A DNA stretch of 64,000 bases from positions 3,859,001 to 3,923,000 of the forward strand of contig NZ_CP091716.1 in NCBI RefSeq assembly GCF_022009635.1, in the 5' to 3' direction. Source of the DNA: Variovorax paradoxus. GTDB lineage: Bacteria; Pseudomonadota; Gammaproteobacteria; Burkholderiales; Burkholderiaceae_C. Each line of letters starts with the position of its first letter. Within the stretch, counting starts at the first letter, position 1. Shown here piece after piece: positions 1 to 8,813 of the stretch. Position numbers and translations under genes: made by a program. The notes under the pieces were generated by a model. That model was not told the origin of the DNA, made no database searches, and worked only from the letters and a program-made list of their open reading frames with translations.

Positions 1-763
1 GTTCGATCATGAGATCGAGTCGTTCGAGGACTTTCTCGGGCCCGACATCCTTCATTATTTCGACCGCCTGTTCGACGGCCGCAAGCTCAAGATCCTCGGC
101 TACAACCGCCAGCGCATTCCGGGCAACTGGAAGCTGATGCAGGAGAACATCAAGGACCCGTACCACCCGGGCCTGTTGCACACCTGGTTCGTGACCTTCG
201 GCCTCTGGCGCGCCGACAACAAATCGGAGCTCAAGATGGACCCGCGCGGCCGCCATGCCGCGATGATTTCCACCCGCGGCAGCGCCGGCAAGGCCGCGCA
301 GGTGACGCAGGTGTCGAGCTTCAAGGAGAGCATGCAGCTCAAGGACCCGCGCTTCCTCGACATCGTGCCCGAGCCCTGGTGGGGCGGCCCGACCGCGGTG
401 ATGATGACGCTGTTCCCGAGCCTGATCCTGCAGCAGCAGGTCAACAGCGTGTCGACGCGGCACATCCAGCCCGTGGGCCACGACGCCTTCGATTTCGTGT
501 GGACGCACTTCGGCTTCGAAGACGACACCGAGGAAATGACCCAGCGCCGACTGCGCCAGGCCAACCTGTTCGGGCCCGCCGGGTTCGTCTCGGCTGACGA
601 CGGCGAGGTCATCGAGTTCTCGCAGGAAGGCTTCGAGCAGAAGCCCTATCACCGCACGCTCGCCGAGCTCGGCGGCAAGGAGGTCGCGAACACCGACCAC
701 ATGGTGACAGAGACCCTGATTCGCGGCATGTACCGCTACTGGCGCGAGGTGATGGAGGCATGA
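1..763 (+). CDS. Aromatic ring-hydroxylating dioxygenase, large (alpha) subunit, 5' truncated
   Basis: The frame is open from base 2 to the TGA at 761-763, so only the C-terminal catalytic part is present; the N-terminal Rieske domain lies before the window. The stretch [12 protein letters not shown] carries the Asp and two His expected to bind the mononuclear iron in Rieske oxygenases. The sequence style resembles the large subunits of salicylate 5-hydroxylase (NagG) and anthranilate dioxygenase (AndAc), which use a separate ferredoxin; such a ferredoxin is encoded at 2617. The stop overlaps the beta-subunit start (ATGA), so the two are translationally coupled. The oxidoreductase component is not in view and may lie upstream. 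The family is secure; salicylate as substrate is inference, supported mainly by the beta subunit. Confidence 0.9.
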   Translation, partial: FDHEIESFEDFLGPDILHYFDRLFDGRKLKILGYNRQRIPGNWKLMQENIKDPYHPGLLHTWFVTFGLWRADNKSELKMDPRGRHAAMISTRGSAGKAAQVTQVSSFKESMQLKDPRFLDIVPEPWWGGPTAVMMTLFPSLILQQQVNSVSTRHIQPVGHDAFDFVWTHFGFEDDTEEMTQRRLRQANLFGPAGFVSADDGEVIEFSQEGFEQKPYHRTLAELGGKEVANTDHMVTETLIRGMYRYWREVMEA

Positions 764-1242
764 TGAAGCTCGACGCCGTCACTTATCTCGATCTCTCGCG
801 GCTTTACGCCGCCTATGCGCACGCCGTCGATTCCGGCCAGTGGGACCTGTGGCCCGGCTTCTTCATCGAGCAGTGCAGCTACCGCCTGCAGCCGCGCGAG
901 AACCACGAGCGCGGCCTGCCGCTGGCCACGCTTTCTTTCGAGAGCCGGGGCATGCTCGAAGACCGGGTCTACGGCATCCGGGAGACGCTGTTCCACGACC
1001 CGTATTACCAGCGCCACGTGGTCGGCCTGCCGCTGGTGCACGCGGTCGATGCCGACGGCACGATCCACAGCGAGGCCAACTACGCGGTGTTCCGCACCAA
1101 GCTCGACCAGCCCTCGACCGTGTTCAACGTGGGGCGCTACATCGACACCGTGGTGCCCACGCCCGAAGGCCTGAAGTTCGCGTCGCGCCTGTGCGTGTTC
1201 GACAGCGAGATGATCCCGAATTCCATCATTTACCCGATCTGA
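760..1242 (+). CDS. Aromatic ring-hydroxylating dioxygenase, small (beta) subunit, salicylate 5-hydroxylase type
   Basis: A 160-residue protein of the NTF2-like beta-subunit fold that supports the alpha-subunit hexamer in Rieske oxygenases. Stretches such as [17 protein letters not shown] and [18 protein letters not shown] match what I recall of NagH, the small subunit of salicylate 5-hydroxylase (salicylate to gentisate), more closely than benzoate- or naphthalene-type beta subunits. The ATG at 760 overlaps the alpha stop by 4 bases. Length is normal for the family. The exact substrate cannot be fixed from sequence; anthranilate-type hydroxylation is the main alternative. Confidence 0.9.
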   Translation: MMKLDAVTYLDLSRLYAAYAHAVDSGQWDLWPGFFIEQCSYRLQPRENHERGLPLATLSFESRGMLEDRVYGIRETLFHDPYYQRHVVGLPLVHAVDADGTIHSEANYAVFRTKLDQPSTVFNVGRYIDTVVPTPEGLKFASRLCVFDSEMIPNSIIYPI

Positions 1243-1256
1243 AACCAGAGTCAGCC

Positions 1257-1625
1257 ATGCAGCAAAAAGAACCAGAGACACACGGCGCGCCGCTGCGCCG
1301 CTTCACCGACCCGGCCTATGTGCCGCTGTGCGCCAACCTCGCCGAGGTGCGCGAGAACATCGACCGGCTCGACCGCCAGATCGTCGCGCTGCTGGCCGAG
1401 CGCGGCCGCTACGTGAAAGATGCCGCGCGCTTCAAGCGCGACGCCTTCCAGGTCTCGGCGCCGCAGCGCCAGCAAGAGGTGATCGACAAAGTGAAAGCGC
1501 TGGCCGAAGAGAAGGGCGCTTATCCGGAGGTGGTCGAGGCCGCCTACCGCGCGCTCATCGCGGGCTTCATCGCGCGCGAGCAGCAGGACCACCTGGGCAT
1601 GGCCGCGGTGGAGGCCAAGGCATGA
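1257..1625 (+). CDS. Chorismate mutase type II / isochorismate-pyruvate lyase (PchB-like) protein
   Basis: A 122-residue AroQ-fold protein. From the start CANLAEVRENIDRLD onward it aligns without gaps to PchB as I recall it, about 18 residues longer at the N terminus. The active-site Arg14, Arg31 and Lys42 of PchB correspond to Arg32, Arg49 and Lys60 here. PchB Gln90 corresponds to Glu108, a change also found in some chorismate mutases. PchB makes salicylate and pyruvate from isochorismate, so its place between hydroxylase genes is suggestive, but plain chorismate mutase activity or a non-catalytic role is equally possible. The start at 1257 lies 14 bases after the beta stop; the stop overlaps the next ATG. 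Confidence 0.8.
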   Translation: MQQKEPETHGAPLRRFTDPAYVPLCANLAEVRENIDRLDRQIVALLAERGRYVKDAARFKRDAFQVSAPQRQQEVIDKVKALAEEKGAYPEVVEAAYRALIAGFIAREQQDHLGMAAVEAKA

Positions 1626-2590
1626 GGTTCGCTCGACTCGGCATCGCCTTCACGGCACTGGCAATGGCCGCGGCCGCCCACGCACAGGGCTGGCCCCAGC
1701 GCCCGATCCGCATCGTGGTGCCGTTCGCGGCCGGCGCGTCGCCCGACATCCTTGCGCGCATCGTCAACGACAAACTCGCCGCGCGTCTCGGCCAGCCGCT
1801 GATCGTCGAGAACAAGCCCGGCGCGGGCGGCAACACCGGCACCGACCAGGCTTCCAAGGCGCAGCCCGATGGCTACACCTTCCTGCTGTCGGTGAACGCG
1901 CCGCTGGTCTACAACACTGTCCTCTACAAGAACCTGCCGTACGACCCGTTCAAGGACCTGGTGCCGGTGTCGCTCGCCGCCACCACGCCCAACGTGTGCG
2001 CGGTGTCGAATTCGATGAACGTCGATTCGGTCAAGGGCTGGCTCGACGCGATGAAGCGCAATCCGGGCAAGTTCAACTTCGCCTCGACCGGCAACGGCTC
2101 CATCTCGCACCTGGGCGTGGAACTCGTCAAGCTCAAGACGAATTCGTTCGCGGTGCACATTCCGTATGCCTCGTCGGGCCAGGCGGTCACTGCCATCATT
2201 CAAGGCGACGTGCAGTTCGCCTGCCTGCCGCCGGTCTCGGTGATGCCGCAGGCCAAGGCCGGGCGGCTGAAGGCGCTGGCCGTCACCTCGGCCGAGCGCT
2301 CGGCGCTGCTGCCCGACCTGCCGACGCTGCGCGAATCGGGCCTGCCCGACATCCAGGCGGTACCGTGGTTCGCCTACATGGCGCCCAAGGGCACGCCGAA
2401 CGACGTGGTGCAGCGCATGAGCCGCGAGATCGCTGCTGTGCTCAAAGAACCCGAGACCGTCAAGCGCCTGCAGACCGCCTACTTTGACCCGGTGGGCAGC
2501 ACACCCGAGGCGCTGACCAAGTTCATGACTGAAGAACTGCGCCGCTGGAAGCCCGTGATCGAGCGCGCCGGCCTGAAGCCCGACAACTGA
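1622..2590 (+). CDS. Bug/TctC-family periplasmic solute receptor
   Basis: A 322-residue exported protein. Residues 1-22 form a signal peptide ending AHAQG, followed by the family opening [23 protein letters not shown] and the ligand-loop region [23 protein letters not shown]. Bug receptors feed tripartite tricarboxylate transporters or act as stand-alone sensors; in Burkholderiales catabolic operons they commonly bind aromatic or carboxylic acids. Here the likely ligand is the substrate of the hydroxylase encoded on both sides. The ATG overlaps the stop of the PchB-like gene (ATGA). No TctA/TctB membrane subunits are nearby, so they must be supplied elsewhere if this is a transport protein. 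Confidence 0.9.
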   Translation: MRFARLGIAFTALAMAAAAHAQGWPQRPIRIVVPFAAGASPDILARIVNDKLAARLGQPLIVENKPGAGGNTGTDQASKAQPDGYTFLLSVNAPLVYNTVLYKNLPYDPFKDLVPVSLAATTPNVCAVSNSMNVDSVKGWLDAMKRNPGKFNFASTGNGSISHLGVELVKLKTNSFAVHIPYASSGQAVTAIIQGDVQFACLPPVSVMPQAKAGRLKALAVTSAERSALLPDLPTLRESGLPDIQAVPWFAYMAPKGTPNDVVQRMSREIAAVLKEPETVKRLQTAYFDPVGSTPEALTKFMTEELRRWKPVIERAGLKPDN

Positions 2591-2616
2591 CCACCCCACC
2601 GAGCAAGGACAAGAAG

Positions 2617-2937
2617 ATGAGCACGATGACCTGGGTCGACGCCGCGGCGGTCGACGACGTTCCCTCCGACGACGTGGTGGGCATCGAGGTGCAGGGGCGC
2701 GACATCGCGCTGTACGGCACCGAAGACGGCATCCACGCCACCGACAACATCTGTACCCACGGCCATGCGCGCCTGTGCGACGGTTTTCTCGAGGGCCATG
2801 AGATCGAATGCCCGCTGCACCAGGGCCGCTTCGACGTGCGCACAGGCAAGGCCATGTGCGCGCCGCTGACCGAAGACCTGCGCAGCTACCCGGTGAAGAT
2901 CGAGGGCGGCCGCGTCTTCCTCGCGTTCGATCAGTAA
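2617..2937 (+). CDS. Rieske [2Fe-2S] ferredoxin of the ring-hydroxylase
   Basis: A 106-residue Rieske ferredoxin with the cluster motif Cys46-x-His48 and Cys65-x-x-His68 ([10 protein letters not shown] and ECPLHQGRF). It passes electrons from a flavoprotein reductase to the alpha-subunit Rieske centre, as NagAb or AndAb do. An AAGGA ribosome site lies just before ATG 2617. It is the last gene of the operon; the gap of 26 bases from the Bug gene fits co-transcription. Confidence 0.93.
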   Translation: MSTMTWVDAAAVDDVPSDDVVGIEVQGRDIALYGTEDGIHATDNICTHGHARLCDGFLEGHEIECPLHQGRFDVRTGKAMCAPLTEDLRSYPVKIEGGRVFLAFDQ

Positions 2938-3003
2938 GCGGGACAAGGCCGGGTCATCTGTTCCGTCTCCGGGCGGGCTGATCTGTATCTGTTTCCCTGA
3001 AGC

Positions 3004-3030
3004 GGGGCTGGCGACAATGAAGCCCCTTTT
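3004..3030 (+). terminator. Possible short hairpin with T-run after the hydroxylase operon
   Basis: GGGGCT at 3004-3009 pairs with AGCCCC at 3021-3026, followed by TTTT at 3027-3030. A 6-base stem with an 11-base loop is a weak intrinsic terminator. It sits only 12 bases before the RidA start and its loop contains GACAAT, which could instead be a -10 element for that gene. Confidence 0.3.
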
Positions 3031-3042
3031 CATGGAACAGAT

Positions 3043-3534
3043 ATGACAGCGCAGAGCCGAGACCAGATCGCCGACCAGATTGCAGCCGAACTGGGCCACA
3101 GCTTCGACGGCGACATCATCGCCGGCGGCCACTATGTGCCGATCGTGCGCGACGGCCGCACGGTCTACCTCAGCGGCCAGGTGCCGCGCGTGGGCACCAC
3201 GGTGGTCGTCACCGGCCGCGTGGGCGATGCGGTGTCGCTCGACAAGGCCCGCGAGGGCGCCCAGATCTGTGCGCTGCGCAGCCTTGCGCTGCTGCGCCGT
3301 TCGCTGGGTTCGCTCGACGCGGTAGAAAAGGTGCTGCGCGTCGGCGTGTTCGTGCAGTGCACCGCCGACTTCACGCAACAGAGCGAAGTGGCCGATGCGG
3401 CGTCCGACCTGCTGCACCGCGTGTTCGGCGACGCGGGCGTGCATGTGCGCACGGCTGTCGGCGTCTATGCGCTGCCGAAGAACGCGACCGTCGAGGTCGA
3501 GATGACCGTGGCGGCCAAGCTGAATATCGGCTGA
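3043..3534 (+). CDS. RidA/YjgF-family protein
   Basis: A 163-residue member of the RidA (Rid/YER057c/UK114) family, which hydrolyses reactive enamine/imine intermediates or acts in catabolism. The C-terminal signature RTAVGVYALPKNATVEVEM keeps the substrate-binding Arg (about residue 136) and the trailing Glu pair. An N-terminal extension of about 30 residues makes it longer than canonical RidA (about 130), as in some Rid subfamilies. It lies 105 bases after the hydroxylase operon on the same strand and converges end-to-end with the DUF72 gene. Confidence 0.88.
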   Translation: MTAQSRDQIADQIAAELGHSFDGDIIAGGHYVPIVRDGRTVYLSGQVPRVGTTVVVTGRVGDAVSLDKAREGAQICALRSLALLRRSLGSLDAVEKVLRVGVFVQCTADFTQQSEVADAASDLLHRVFGDAGVHVRTAVGVYALPKNATVEVEMTVAAKLNIG

Positions 3535-4629
3535 TCAGCCGGCGTTCAGCGCGGCAAGGTCGCGCGCCAGCTGCGCGATGGTCAGCGGTGCGCAGCCTTC
3601 GGCGTTGTTGCTCACGGTGACGAAGGCGTTCTGCCCCGCGCGGGTGGTGCCCGCGATCACCTTGGCGAGCGCGGCGCGCGTCTCGGGGTCGGGATCGACG
3701 ATCTTGTCGAACGGGCCATAGAGTTTTTCCGCGTCTTCATAGCCGAAGCGGCCGTGGCGGCGGTGCAGGTTCCAGCGGCACACCAGCGGCCCGGGCCACA
3801 GGGCGCGCAGCATCGGCAATTGCTCTTCGATGGGCGGCATCTTGGCGTGCAGGCCCATGCAGAAGGTGGCGCCCACGCTGCGCAGCATGTCGGCGAAGGC
3901 GGAGTTCAGCAACTGCGGGTCGCGCACTTCGACGGCGATCACCGCATCGGGCGCGGTCTGCTTCAGGTCGGGCAGGGCGGCGAGCATGTCGGCGATGCGT
4001 GCCAGCAGCGCGGGCTGGTCGGCCAGCAGGTGGCCGGGAATCGGGCTCAGCTGGAACACCAGCACGCCGATGCGATGGCCCAGCCCTTCGAGCGCGGGCA
4101 GCACGAATTCCTGCCGCGCAATCTCGCTGCTGAGGAACACCGGGTTGGCCTGCATGCCGCGGCCGCTTTCGTCGCGCACCGTGGCGTCCGTCACCAGGCT
4201 GGGCGCTTTCACCATGAAGCGGAAGTCGTCGGGCACCATGGCCGCGTAGCGCGCGTACTGGCTGGCGGTGAGTGCGCGGTAGAAGTTGCGGTCCAGGCTC
4301 ACCGTGCGGAACAGCGGATGCTGCGCGAGCGCCGAAAGGCCGTTCCTGGAAAGCACCGACTCGGCGTACTCGCCGTTCCACACGAGGTCGGCCCAGCCGG
4401 GGTAGCTCCACGACGAGGTGCCCAGCCGCAGATTGGGCGGCAGCATGGCGGCGAGTTCTACGAGCGCCGGGTCCGCCGGCGCGGGCTCGACCGTGCCGGC
4501 GCGCGATTTTTTCCGGGCGGGCGCCTCGTCGGGCGGCGCGGCCGCTTGCGCCTCTTGAGGGCGCGGCAGATCGGGGAAAAGGGAGTCCTGTACTTCAGCC
4601 ATGTCTGGTGCGGCATTCTCGGCCAACAT
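3535..4629 (-). CDS. DUF72 family TIM-barrel protein of unknown function
   Basis: This is a DUF72 (YecE-like) protein: the core begins LRLGTSSWSYPGWADLVWNGEY and ends with the family-type NNAEGCAPLTIAQL. An Ala/Pro-rich tail of about 70 residues precedes the domain. The start at 4629 is chosen because AAGG lies 7 bases upstream; ATG 4602 is an alternative. The function of the family is unknown; it resembles a TIM-barrel fold sometimes linked to repair or nucleotide handling. The gene is divergent from the sensor kinase at 4665. Confidence 0.85.
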   Translation of the reverse strand: MLAENAAPDMAEVQDSLFPDLPRPQEAQAAAPPDEAPARKKSRAGTVEPAPADPALVELAAMLPPNLRLGTSSWSYPGWADLVWNGEYAESVLSRNGLSALAQHPLFRTVSLDRNFYRALTASQYARYAAMVPDDFRFMVKAPSLVTDATVRDESGRGMQANPVFLSSEIARQEFVLPALEGLGHRIGVLVFQLSPIPGHLLADQPALLARIADMLAALPDLKQTAPDAVIAVEVRDPQLLNSAFADMLRSVGATFCMGLHAKMPPIEEQLPMLRALWPGPLVCRWNLHRRHGRFGYEDAEKLYGPFDKIVDPDPETRAALAKVIAGTTRAGQNAFVTVSNNAEGCAPLTIAQLARDLAALNAG

Positions 4630-4664
4630 CGGAGCGCCTTGCCGCGCCGGGCACAATCCGCGCC

Positions 4665-6170
4665 ATGAAACAGTGGTTGCGCGCGCAAGGTTGGTGGTGG
4701 CTGGCATGGGTGGTGCTCACCGTGGCCGGTGCCGTGTGGATCGCGCGCGCGGAGCTGGCGCAGATGCACCAGGACTTCGAGACCGACGTGCGCATCGCGC
4801 ACCGGCTCATGAGCCAGCAGATGGTGCAGTACGACGCCGTGCTGGCCACGCTCGCGCTGCTGGAGCCCAGCACCGGCGCCGACCACCCCGAACAACGCCT
4901 GCCATCCGTTTATTCGTCGATCCTGCGGGTGCAGCGTCGCGAGCGCGACGAGCCCTGGCCGGACGCCGGGCCGGCGGCCAGCGCAACGCCCGCAGCGCTC
5001 GCCGCCGCCGAGGCGCGCTCGCGCAGCCAGCACCGCGCCGATCTCGCATCGCTCGACCTGGCGCATGGCCGCTACGTGCTGGTGATCGGCGCCATACCGT
5101 TCAGCTATGCGCTCGACATCGACCTGGCCGGCTCGGTGCCCTGGCGCGACTGGCCCATGAACCCGCAGGTCAGCCCGGTGCGCCTGAGCCTTCAGCGCGA
5201 TGGCCAGCAACTCTTGCTTCAACCCGGCCGGCCCATGACGGGTGGCTGGCGCTTCGACCTGACCAAGCCGCTGGCATCGCCGAGCCAGCCCTTCGATCTC
5301 GTGGCCGAGCGGCATGTGGGCTGGGGCGAGCTCCCGTGGCGCGGCATCGGCGCCTGGGCCCTCGCGATGGCGGTGCTGATGGCCGGCCTGTGGATGGCGC
5401 AGCGCCAGCGCATCGCGCGGCGCCGGGCCGAAGAACTGCTGCGGCTCGGGCAGGTCGCGCGGCTCAACGCGCTGGGCGAGCTGTCGGCCGGGCTGGCGCA
5501 TGAACTCAACCAGCCGCTGACGGCGGTTCTGGCCAACGCGCAGGCCGCGCGCCGCCTGCTGGACGACGAACCGCCGGACCTGTCCACCGCGCGCGAAGCA
5601 ATGGGGCACGCCGTCGAGCAGGCCCGCTGCGCGGCGAACGTGGTCGGGCGTCTGCGGCGCGTGATCGAGCGGCCCGAGGCCGCGGGCGAAGCCAAGCCGC
5701 TGGTGCTGCAGGACGTGGTGCGCAGCGCCATGCACCTGCTCGCGCCCGAGTTCGGCCGGCGTGCCATCGTCACGCAATTCGACCCCACGGCGCAGGCGCC
5801 GGTGCGGGTGCAGGCCGAAGCCGTGGCGCTGGAGCAGATCGTGCACAACCTGCTGATGAACGCATTGCAGGCGCTCGAATTGGTGCCGGCGGGTGACCGG
5901 CGCCTGGTCATCGCGGTCGGACGCAATGGCGAGGAAGGCGTGCTGACTGTCACCGACAACGGACGCGGCATCGCGCCCGAAGCTCTGCCGCGCCTTTTCG
6001 AGCCCTTCTTCAGCACGCGCGAAGGCGGCCTGGGCCTCGGCCTGAGCCTGAGCGAAACGCTGGCCAGCGGCATGGGCGGCAGCCTGAGCGCGGCCAATGC
6101 GTCGCCGCGCGGCGCACGCTTCACGCTGTTGCTGCCGCTGGTCGCGCCGTCCACGGAGCGCGCGGCATGA
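4665..6170 (+). CDS. Membrane sensor histidine kinase
   Basis: A 501-residue kinase. A transmembrane helix near residues 8-28 and another near 232-252 flank a periplasmic sensor region of about 200 residues with no family I recognise. The phospho-acceptor is His279 in LAHELNQPLTAVL, followed by an HATPase domain with the N box (HNLLMNALQAL), DNGRGIAPE and GLGLGLS. It has no HAMP or PAS domain. It overlaps the response-regulator gene by 4 bases (ATGA), so the two form a pair. The HELNQPLTAV form is typical of kinases that partner FixJ-type regulators. Confidence 0.93.
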   Translation: MKQWLRAQGWWWLAWVVLTVAGAVWIARAELAQMHQDFETDVRIAHRLMSQQMVQYDAVLATLALLEPSTGADHPEQRLPSVYSSILRVQRRERDEPWPDAGPAASATPAALAAAEARSRSQHRADLASLDLAHGRYVLVIGAIPFSYALDIDLAGSVPWRDWPMNPQVSPVRLSLQRDGQQLLLQPGRPMTGGWRFDLTKPLASPSQPFDLVAERHVGWGELPWRGIGAWALAMAVLMAGLWMAQRQRIARRRAEELLRLGQVARLNALGELSAGLAHELNQPLTAVLANAQAARRLLDDEPPDLSTAREAMGHAVEQARCAANVVGRLRRVIERPEAAGEAKPLVLQDVVRSAMHLLAPEFGRRAIVTQFDPTAQAPVRVQAEAVALEQIVHNLLMNALQALELVPAGDRRLVIAVGRNGEEGVLTVTDNGRGIAPEALPRLFEPFFSTREGGLGLGLSLSETLASGMGGSLSAANASPRGARFTLLLPLVAPSTERAA

Positions 6171-6808
6171 ACGCGCCGACACCCCACCAGCCGCAGTCGC
6201 CGCTCATTCACCTGATCGACGACGACCAAGCGGTGCGCGACAGCCTGTCGCTGCTGATCGGCACGGTCGGCTTGCGCGTGCAGGGCTGGGCCGACCCGCT
6301 CGCCTTCATCGACGGCTTCGATCGCGCGAGCGTCGGCGCCATCGTGCTCGACGTGCGCATGCCGGGCGTCAGCGGGCTCACGGTGCTCGACCGGCTGATG
6401 GCGCTGGGCGTGGACCAGCCGGTGATCATGCTGACCGGCCACGGCACGGTCGAGATGTGCCGCCGCGCCTTCAAAGCCGGCGCTGCCGAGTTCCTCGAAA
6501 AGCCGGTGGACGACGAGCAATTGCTCGAGGCGCTGCAGCAGGCGGTGCGCCAGCATGTGCGTTCGCGCCAGCGCTCGCAGGCCGACAACGCCGCGCGCGA
6601 GCGCGTGGCGCAGCTTTCGGAGCGCGAGCGCGAGGTGCTGGCCTTCATCGTGCAGGGGCTCACCAACAAGGAGATCGCGCGCGTGCTCGCGCTGTCGCCG
6701 CGCACGGTCGAGACGCACCGCGCCAACCTGTTCGCCAAGCTCGACTGCGATTCGCTCGCGCAGCTGATCCGCCGCTACGCGGTGCTGGTCGACGGCGGCG
6801 CTCCGTAG
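6167..6808 (+). CDS. FixJ-type response regulator (REC plus LuxR-type HTH)
   Basis: A 213-residue regulator. The receiver domain has the acidic pocket DDD (residues 18-20), phospho-acceptor Asp62 (VLDVRMPG), the Thr of MLTGHG and Lys of LEKPV. A LuxR/GerE helix-turn-helix follows (LSEREREVLAFIVQGLTNKEIARVL region). It is translationally coupled to the upstream kinase. A 13-base-arm perfect palindrome spans its stop codon and lies upstream of the GlcG-like gene, which makes that gene the obvious candidate target. Confidence 0.94.
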   Translation: MNAPTPHQPQSPLIHLIDDDQAVRDSLSLLIGTVGLRVQGWADPLAFIDGFDRASVGAIVLDVRMPGVSGLTVLDRLMALGVDQPVIMLTGHGTVEMCRRAFKAGAAEFLEKPVDDEQLLEALQQAVRQHVRSRQRSQADNAARERVAQLSEREREVLAFIVQGLTNKEIARVLALSPRTVETHRANLFAKLDCDSLAQLIRRYAVLVDGGAP

Positions 6809-6823
6809 TTCTACGGAGCGCCG
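6796..6823. promoter_or_regulatory. 28-base perfect inverted repeat, candidate response-regulator site
   Basis: CGGCGCTCCGTAG (6796-6808), a TT centre, then the exact reverse complement to 6823. It includes the TAG stop of the response-regulator gene. No T-run follows, so it is not a standard terminator. A TACAGT that could be a -10 element sits at 6863-6868, putting the palindrome centre about 65 bases before a plausible transcription start; FixJ-family activators bind palindromes in this position. The role is inference. Confidence 0.5.
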
Positions 6824-6925
6824 GGCGTAGCCGTACGAATGGCCGCGAAGGCCGGCGTTTTCTACAGTGGCGCAGCCGTCGGCAACAGCCGGCGCAAACA
6901 CCGCATCCACTGGAGAAAACGAACA

Positions 6926-7426
6926 ATGCAATCCATCCTTCGCCTCGGCGGCCTCGCCGTTCTGCTCGCTGCTTCGGTCGCTCAAGCCCAGACGCCGGCA
7001 CCGGCCGTTCGCACCGAAAAGAACATGTCGCTCGCGCTGGCCAACCAGATCGCGGCGGAAGCCGTGGCGGCCTGCGCGGCCAACGGCTACAACGTGGCGG
7101 CCACCGTGGTCGACCGTGCCGGCACCGTGCGTGCCGTGCAGCGCGCCGACAACGCCGGCCCGCACACGCTCGGCTCCAGCGAGCGCAAGGCCTGGACTTC
7201 GGCTTCGGCCAAGAACACGACGCAGGCCATGATGGAAGGAGCGCAGAAGAACCCGGCCGGCGCCAACCTGGTGTACCTGCCGGGCATGCTGCTGTTGGGC
7301 GGCGGCGTGCCGGTGAAGTCGGGCAACGAAGTGATCGGCGCCGTGGGCGTGGGCGGCGCGCCCGGCGGCCACCTCGACGAGCAATGCGCCAACGCGGCGA
7401 TCGAGAAGGTCAAGGGCCTGCTCTGA
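6926..7426 (+). CDS. Secreted GlcG/HbpS-family (DUF336) protein
   Basis: A 166-residue protein with a signal peptide (residues 1-22, ending AQAQT) and the HbpS/GlcG (PF03928) domain: LALANQIAAEAVAACAANGYNVAATVVD and the Gly-rich C-terminal part GVGGAPGGHLDEQCANAAI. Family members bind haem or small molecules; HbpS of Streptomyces feeds a two-component system, so the link to the kinase/regulator pair just upstream is of interest. ATG 6926 is chosen because GGAGA lies at 6912-6916 and it places the signal peptide at the N terminus. The stop overlaps the ankyrin gene start (TGATG). Confidence 0.88.
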   Translation: MQSILRLGGLAVLLAASVAQAQTPAPAVRTEKNMSLALANQIAAEAVAACAANGYNVAATVVDRAGTVRAVQRADNAGPHTLGSSERKAWTSASAKNTTQAMMEGAQKNPAGANLVYLPGMLLLGGGVPVKSGNEVIGAVGVGGAPGGHLDEQCANAAIEKVKGLL

Positions 7427-8124
7427 TGATGGCGCGCGGTGTCTGGCGGAGTGTGCTGGCGGTTGCGCTCGGGTTGGGCGTGCCGCTTGGCGCGCTCGCC
7501 CAGGTGCCGCCGCCGGCGGCCGAGGTGCAGGCCTATGAAGGGCTGCACCAGGCCGCCTGGCAGGGCGACCTGCCCAAGATCAAGGCGCTGATTGCCTCGG
7601 GCGCGAACCTCGACGTCCGCGACATGCGCGGGCGCACCCCGCTGCAGGTGGCCACGCATGCGCGGCAACGCGAGGCGATCAAGCTGCTGGCCAAGGCCGG
7701 CGCGAATCTCGACTTGCTGGAGGATGACCGCTACGACGCGGTCACCATCGCCGCGGTGGCCGACGACAGCGCCACGCTTTCGGTGCTGCTGTCGCTAGGC
7801 GCCAAGGCCGGGCAGATCACGAGCCGCTACGACGGCACGGCACTGATTGCCGCCGCGCACCTGGGGCATGACGACGTGGTGCGCCGGCTGATCGCGGCCG
7901 GTGCGCCGCTGGACCATGTCAACAACCTGCACTGGACGGCGGTGATCGAATCGATCGTGCTCGGCGACGGCGGCCCGCGCCACCAGCGCACGCTGGCCGC
8001 GCTGATCGACGCCGGTGCCAGCCTGGCGCTGACCGACCGGCAGGGCAACACGCCGCTGCAGCTTGCAAGGGCCCGGGGCTACACCGCGATGGTCGGCTTG
8101 CTGGAGAGCGCGCGCACAAGATAG
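7426..8124 (+). CDS. Exported ankyrin-repeat protein
   Basis: A 232-residue protein with a signal peptide (about residues 1-26, ending ALAQV) followed by ankyrin repeats over most of its length: LHQAAWQGDLPKIKALIASGANLD, RTPLQVATHARQREAIKLLAKAGAN, and further copies to NTPLQLARARGYTAMVGLL. Likely a periplasmic protein-binding scaffold. It shares a base with the GlcG-like stop, so the two are probably one transcription unit. The specific partner is not known. Confidence 0.88.
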   Translation: MMARGVWRSVLAVALGLGVPLGALAQVPPPAAEVQAYEGLHQAAWQGDLPKIKALIASGANLDVRDMRGRTPLQVATHARQREAIKLLAKAGANLDLLEDDRYDAVTIAAVADDSATLSVLLSLGAKAGQITSRYDGTALIAAAHLGHDDVVRRLIAAGAPLDHVNNLHWTAVIESIVLGDGGPRHQRTLAALIDAGASLALTDRQGNTPLQLARARGYTAMVGLLESARTR

Positions 8125-8167
8125 GCGGCTCGGGGACAATCGGACCTCGCCACGAGGAAACCGCCCC

Positions 8168-8812
8168 ATGTATCTGCCTCCGCAGTTCAATGCCAAGGAC
8201 CCGGCCATTGCGCTGGACCTGATGCGCTCGCATCCGTTCGCGAGCCTGATCTCGAACGACGACGACGGCCTGCCGTTCGTCACGCACCTGCCGCTGCTGG
8301 CCGAACCGCGAGAGGCCGACGAACTGGTGCTGCTGGGGCATTGCGCCAAGCCGAACCCGCACTGGCGCTACCTGCAGGCGCGTCCCACCGCGGTCGCCAC
8401 TTTCCTCGGGCCGCATGCGTACATGTCGCCGTCGGTCTACCCCGACCTGGCGCGGGTGCCGACCTGGAACTACCTGGCGGTGCACTGCACGGTCGAGGCC
8501 ACGCTGATCGAAGACCCTGCCGCCAAGGACGCGTTGCTCAAGAAGCTCATCGGCGACCACGAGCCGGCCTATGCGCAGCAGTGGCGCGACCTGGGCGAAG
8601 AGTTCCAACTCAAGATGCTCGCCGGCATCGTGGGCTTCGAACTGCGCGTGACGGCGCTTCAATGCAAGGTCAAGCTCAACCAGCATCGCCGTGAAGCGCA
8701 CGTCGCCATGCGCGCGGTCTACGGCGCGGGTTCGCCGGACGAGCGGGCGCTGGCGACCTGGATGGATCGCTTGGGTCTGACTGCGGAAGCACCCGCGACG
8801 GAGGGCCGCTGA
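8168..8812 (+). CDS. PaiB-like FMN-binding protein
   Basis: A 214-residue PaiB/FMN-binding split-barrel family protein: MYLPPQFNAKD at the start, HPFASLISNDDDGLPFVTHLPLL, then the family-typical AYMSPSVYPDLARVPTWNYLAVH. Bacillus PaiB is described as a negative transcriptional regulator, but the fold is that of flavin-dependent oxidoreductases, so the real role here is open. ATG 8168 fits a CACGAGG ribosome site at 8149-8155. The next small gene begins 2 bases after its stop. Confidence 0.88.
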   Translation: MYLPPQFNAKDPAIALDLMRSHPFASLISNDDDGLPFVTHLPLLAEPREADELVLLGHCAKPNPHWRYLQARPTAVATFLGPHAYMSPSVYPDLARVPTWNYLAVHCTVEATLIEDPAAKDALLKKLIGDHEPAYAQQWRDLGEEFQLKMLAGIVGFELRVTALQCKVKLNQHRREAHVAMRAVYGAGSPDERALATWMDRLGLTAEAPATEGR

Positions 8813-8813
8813 C

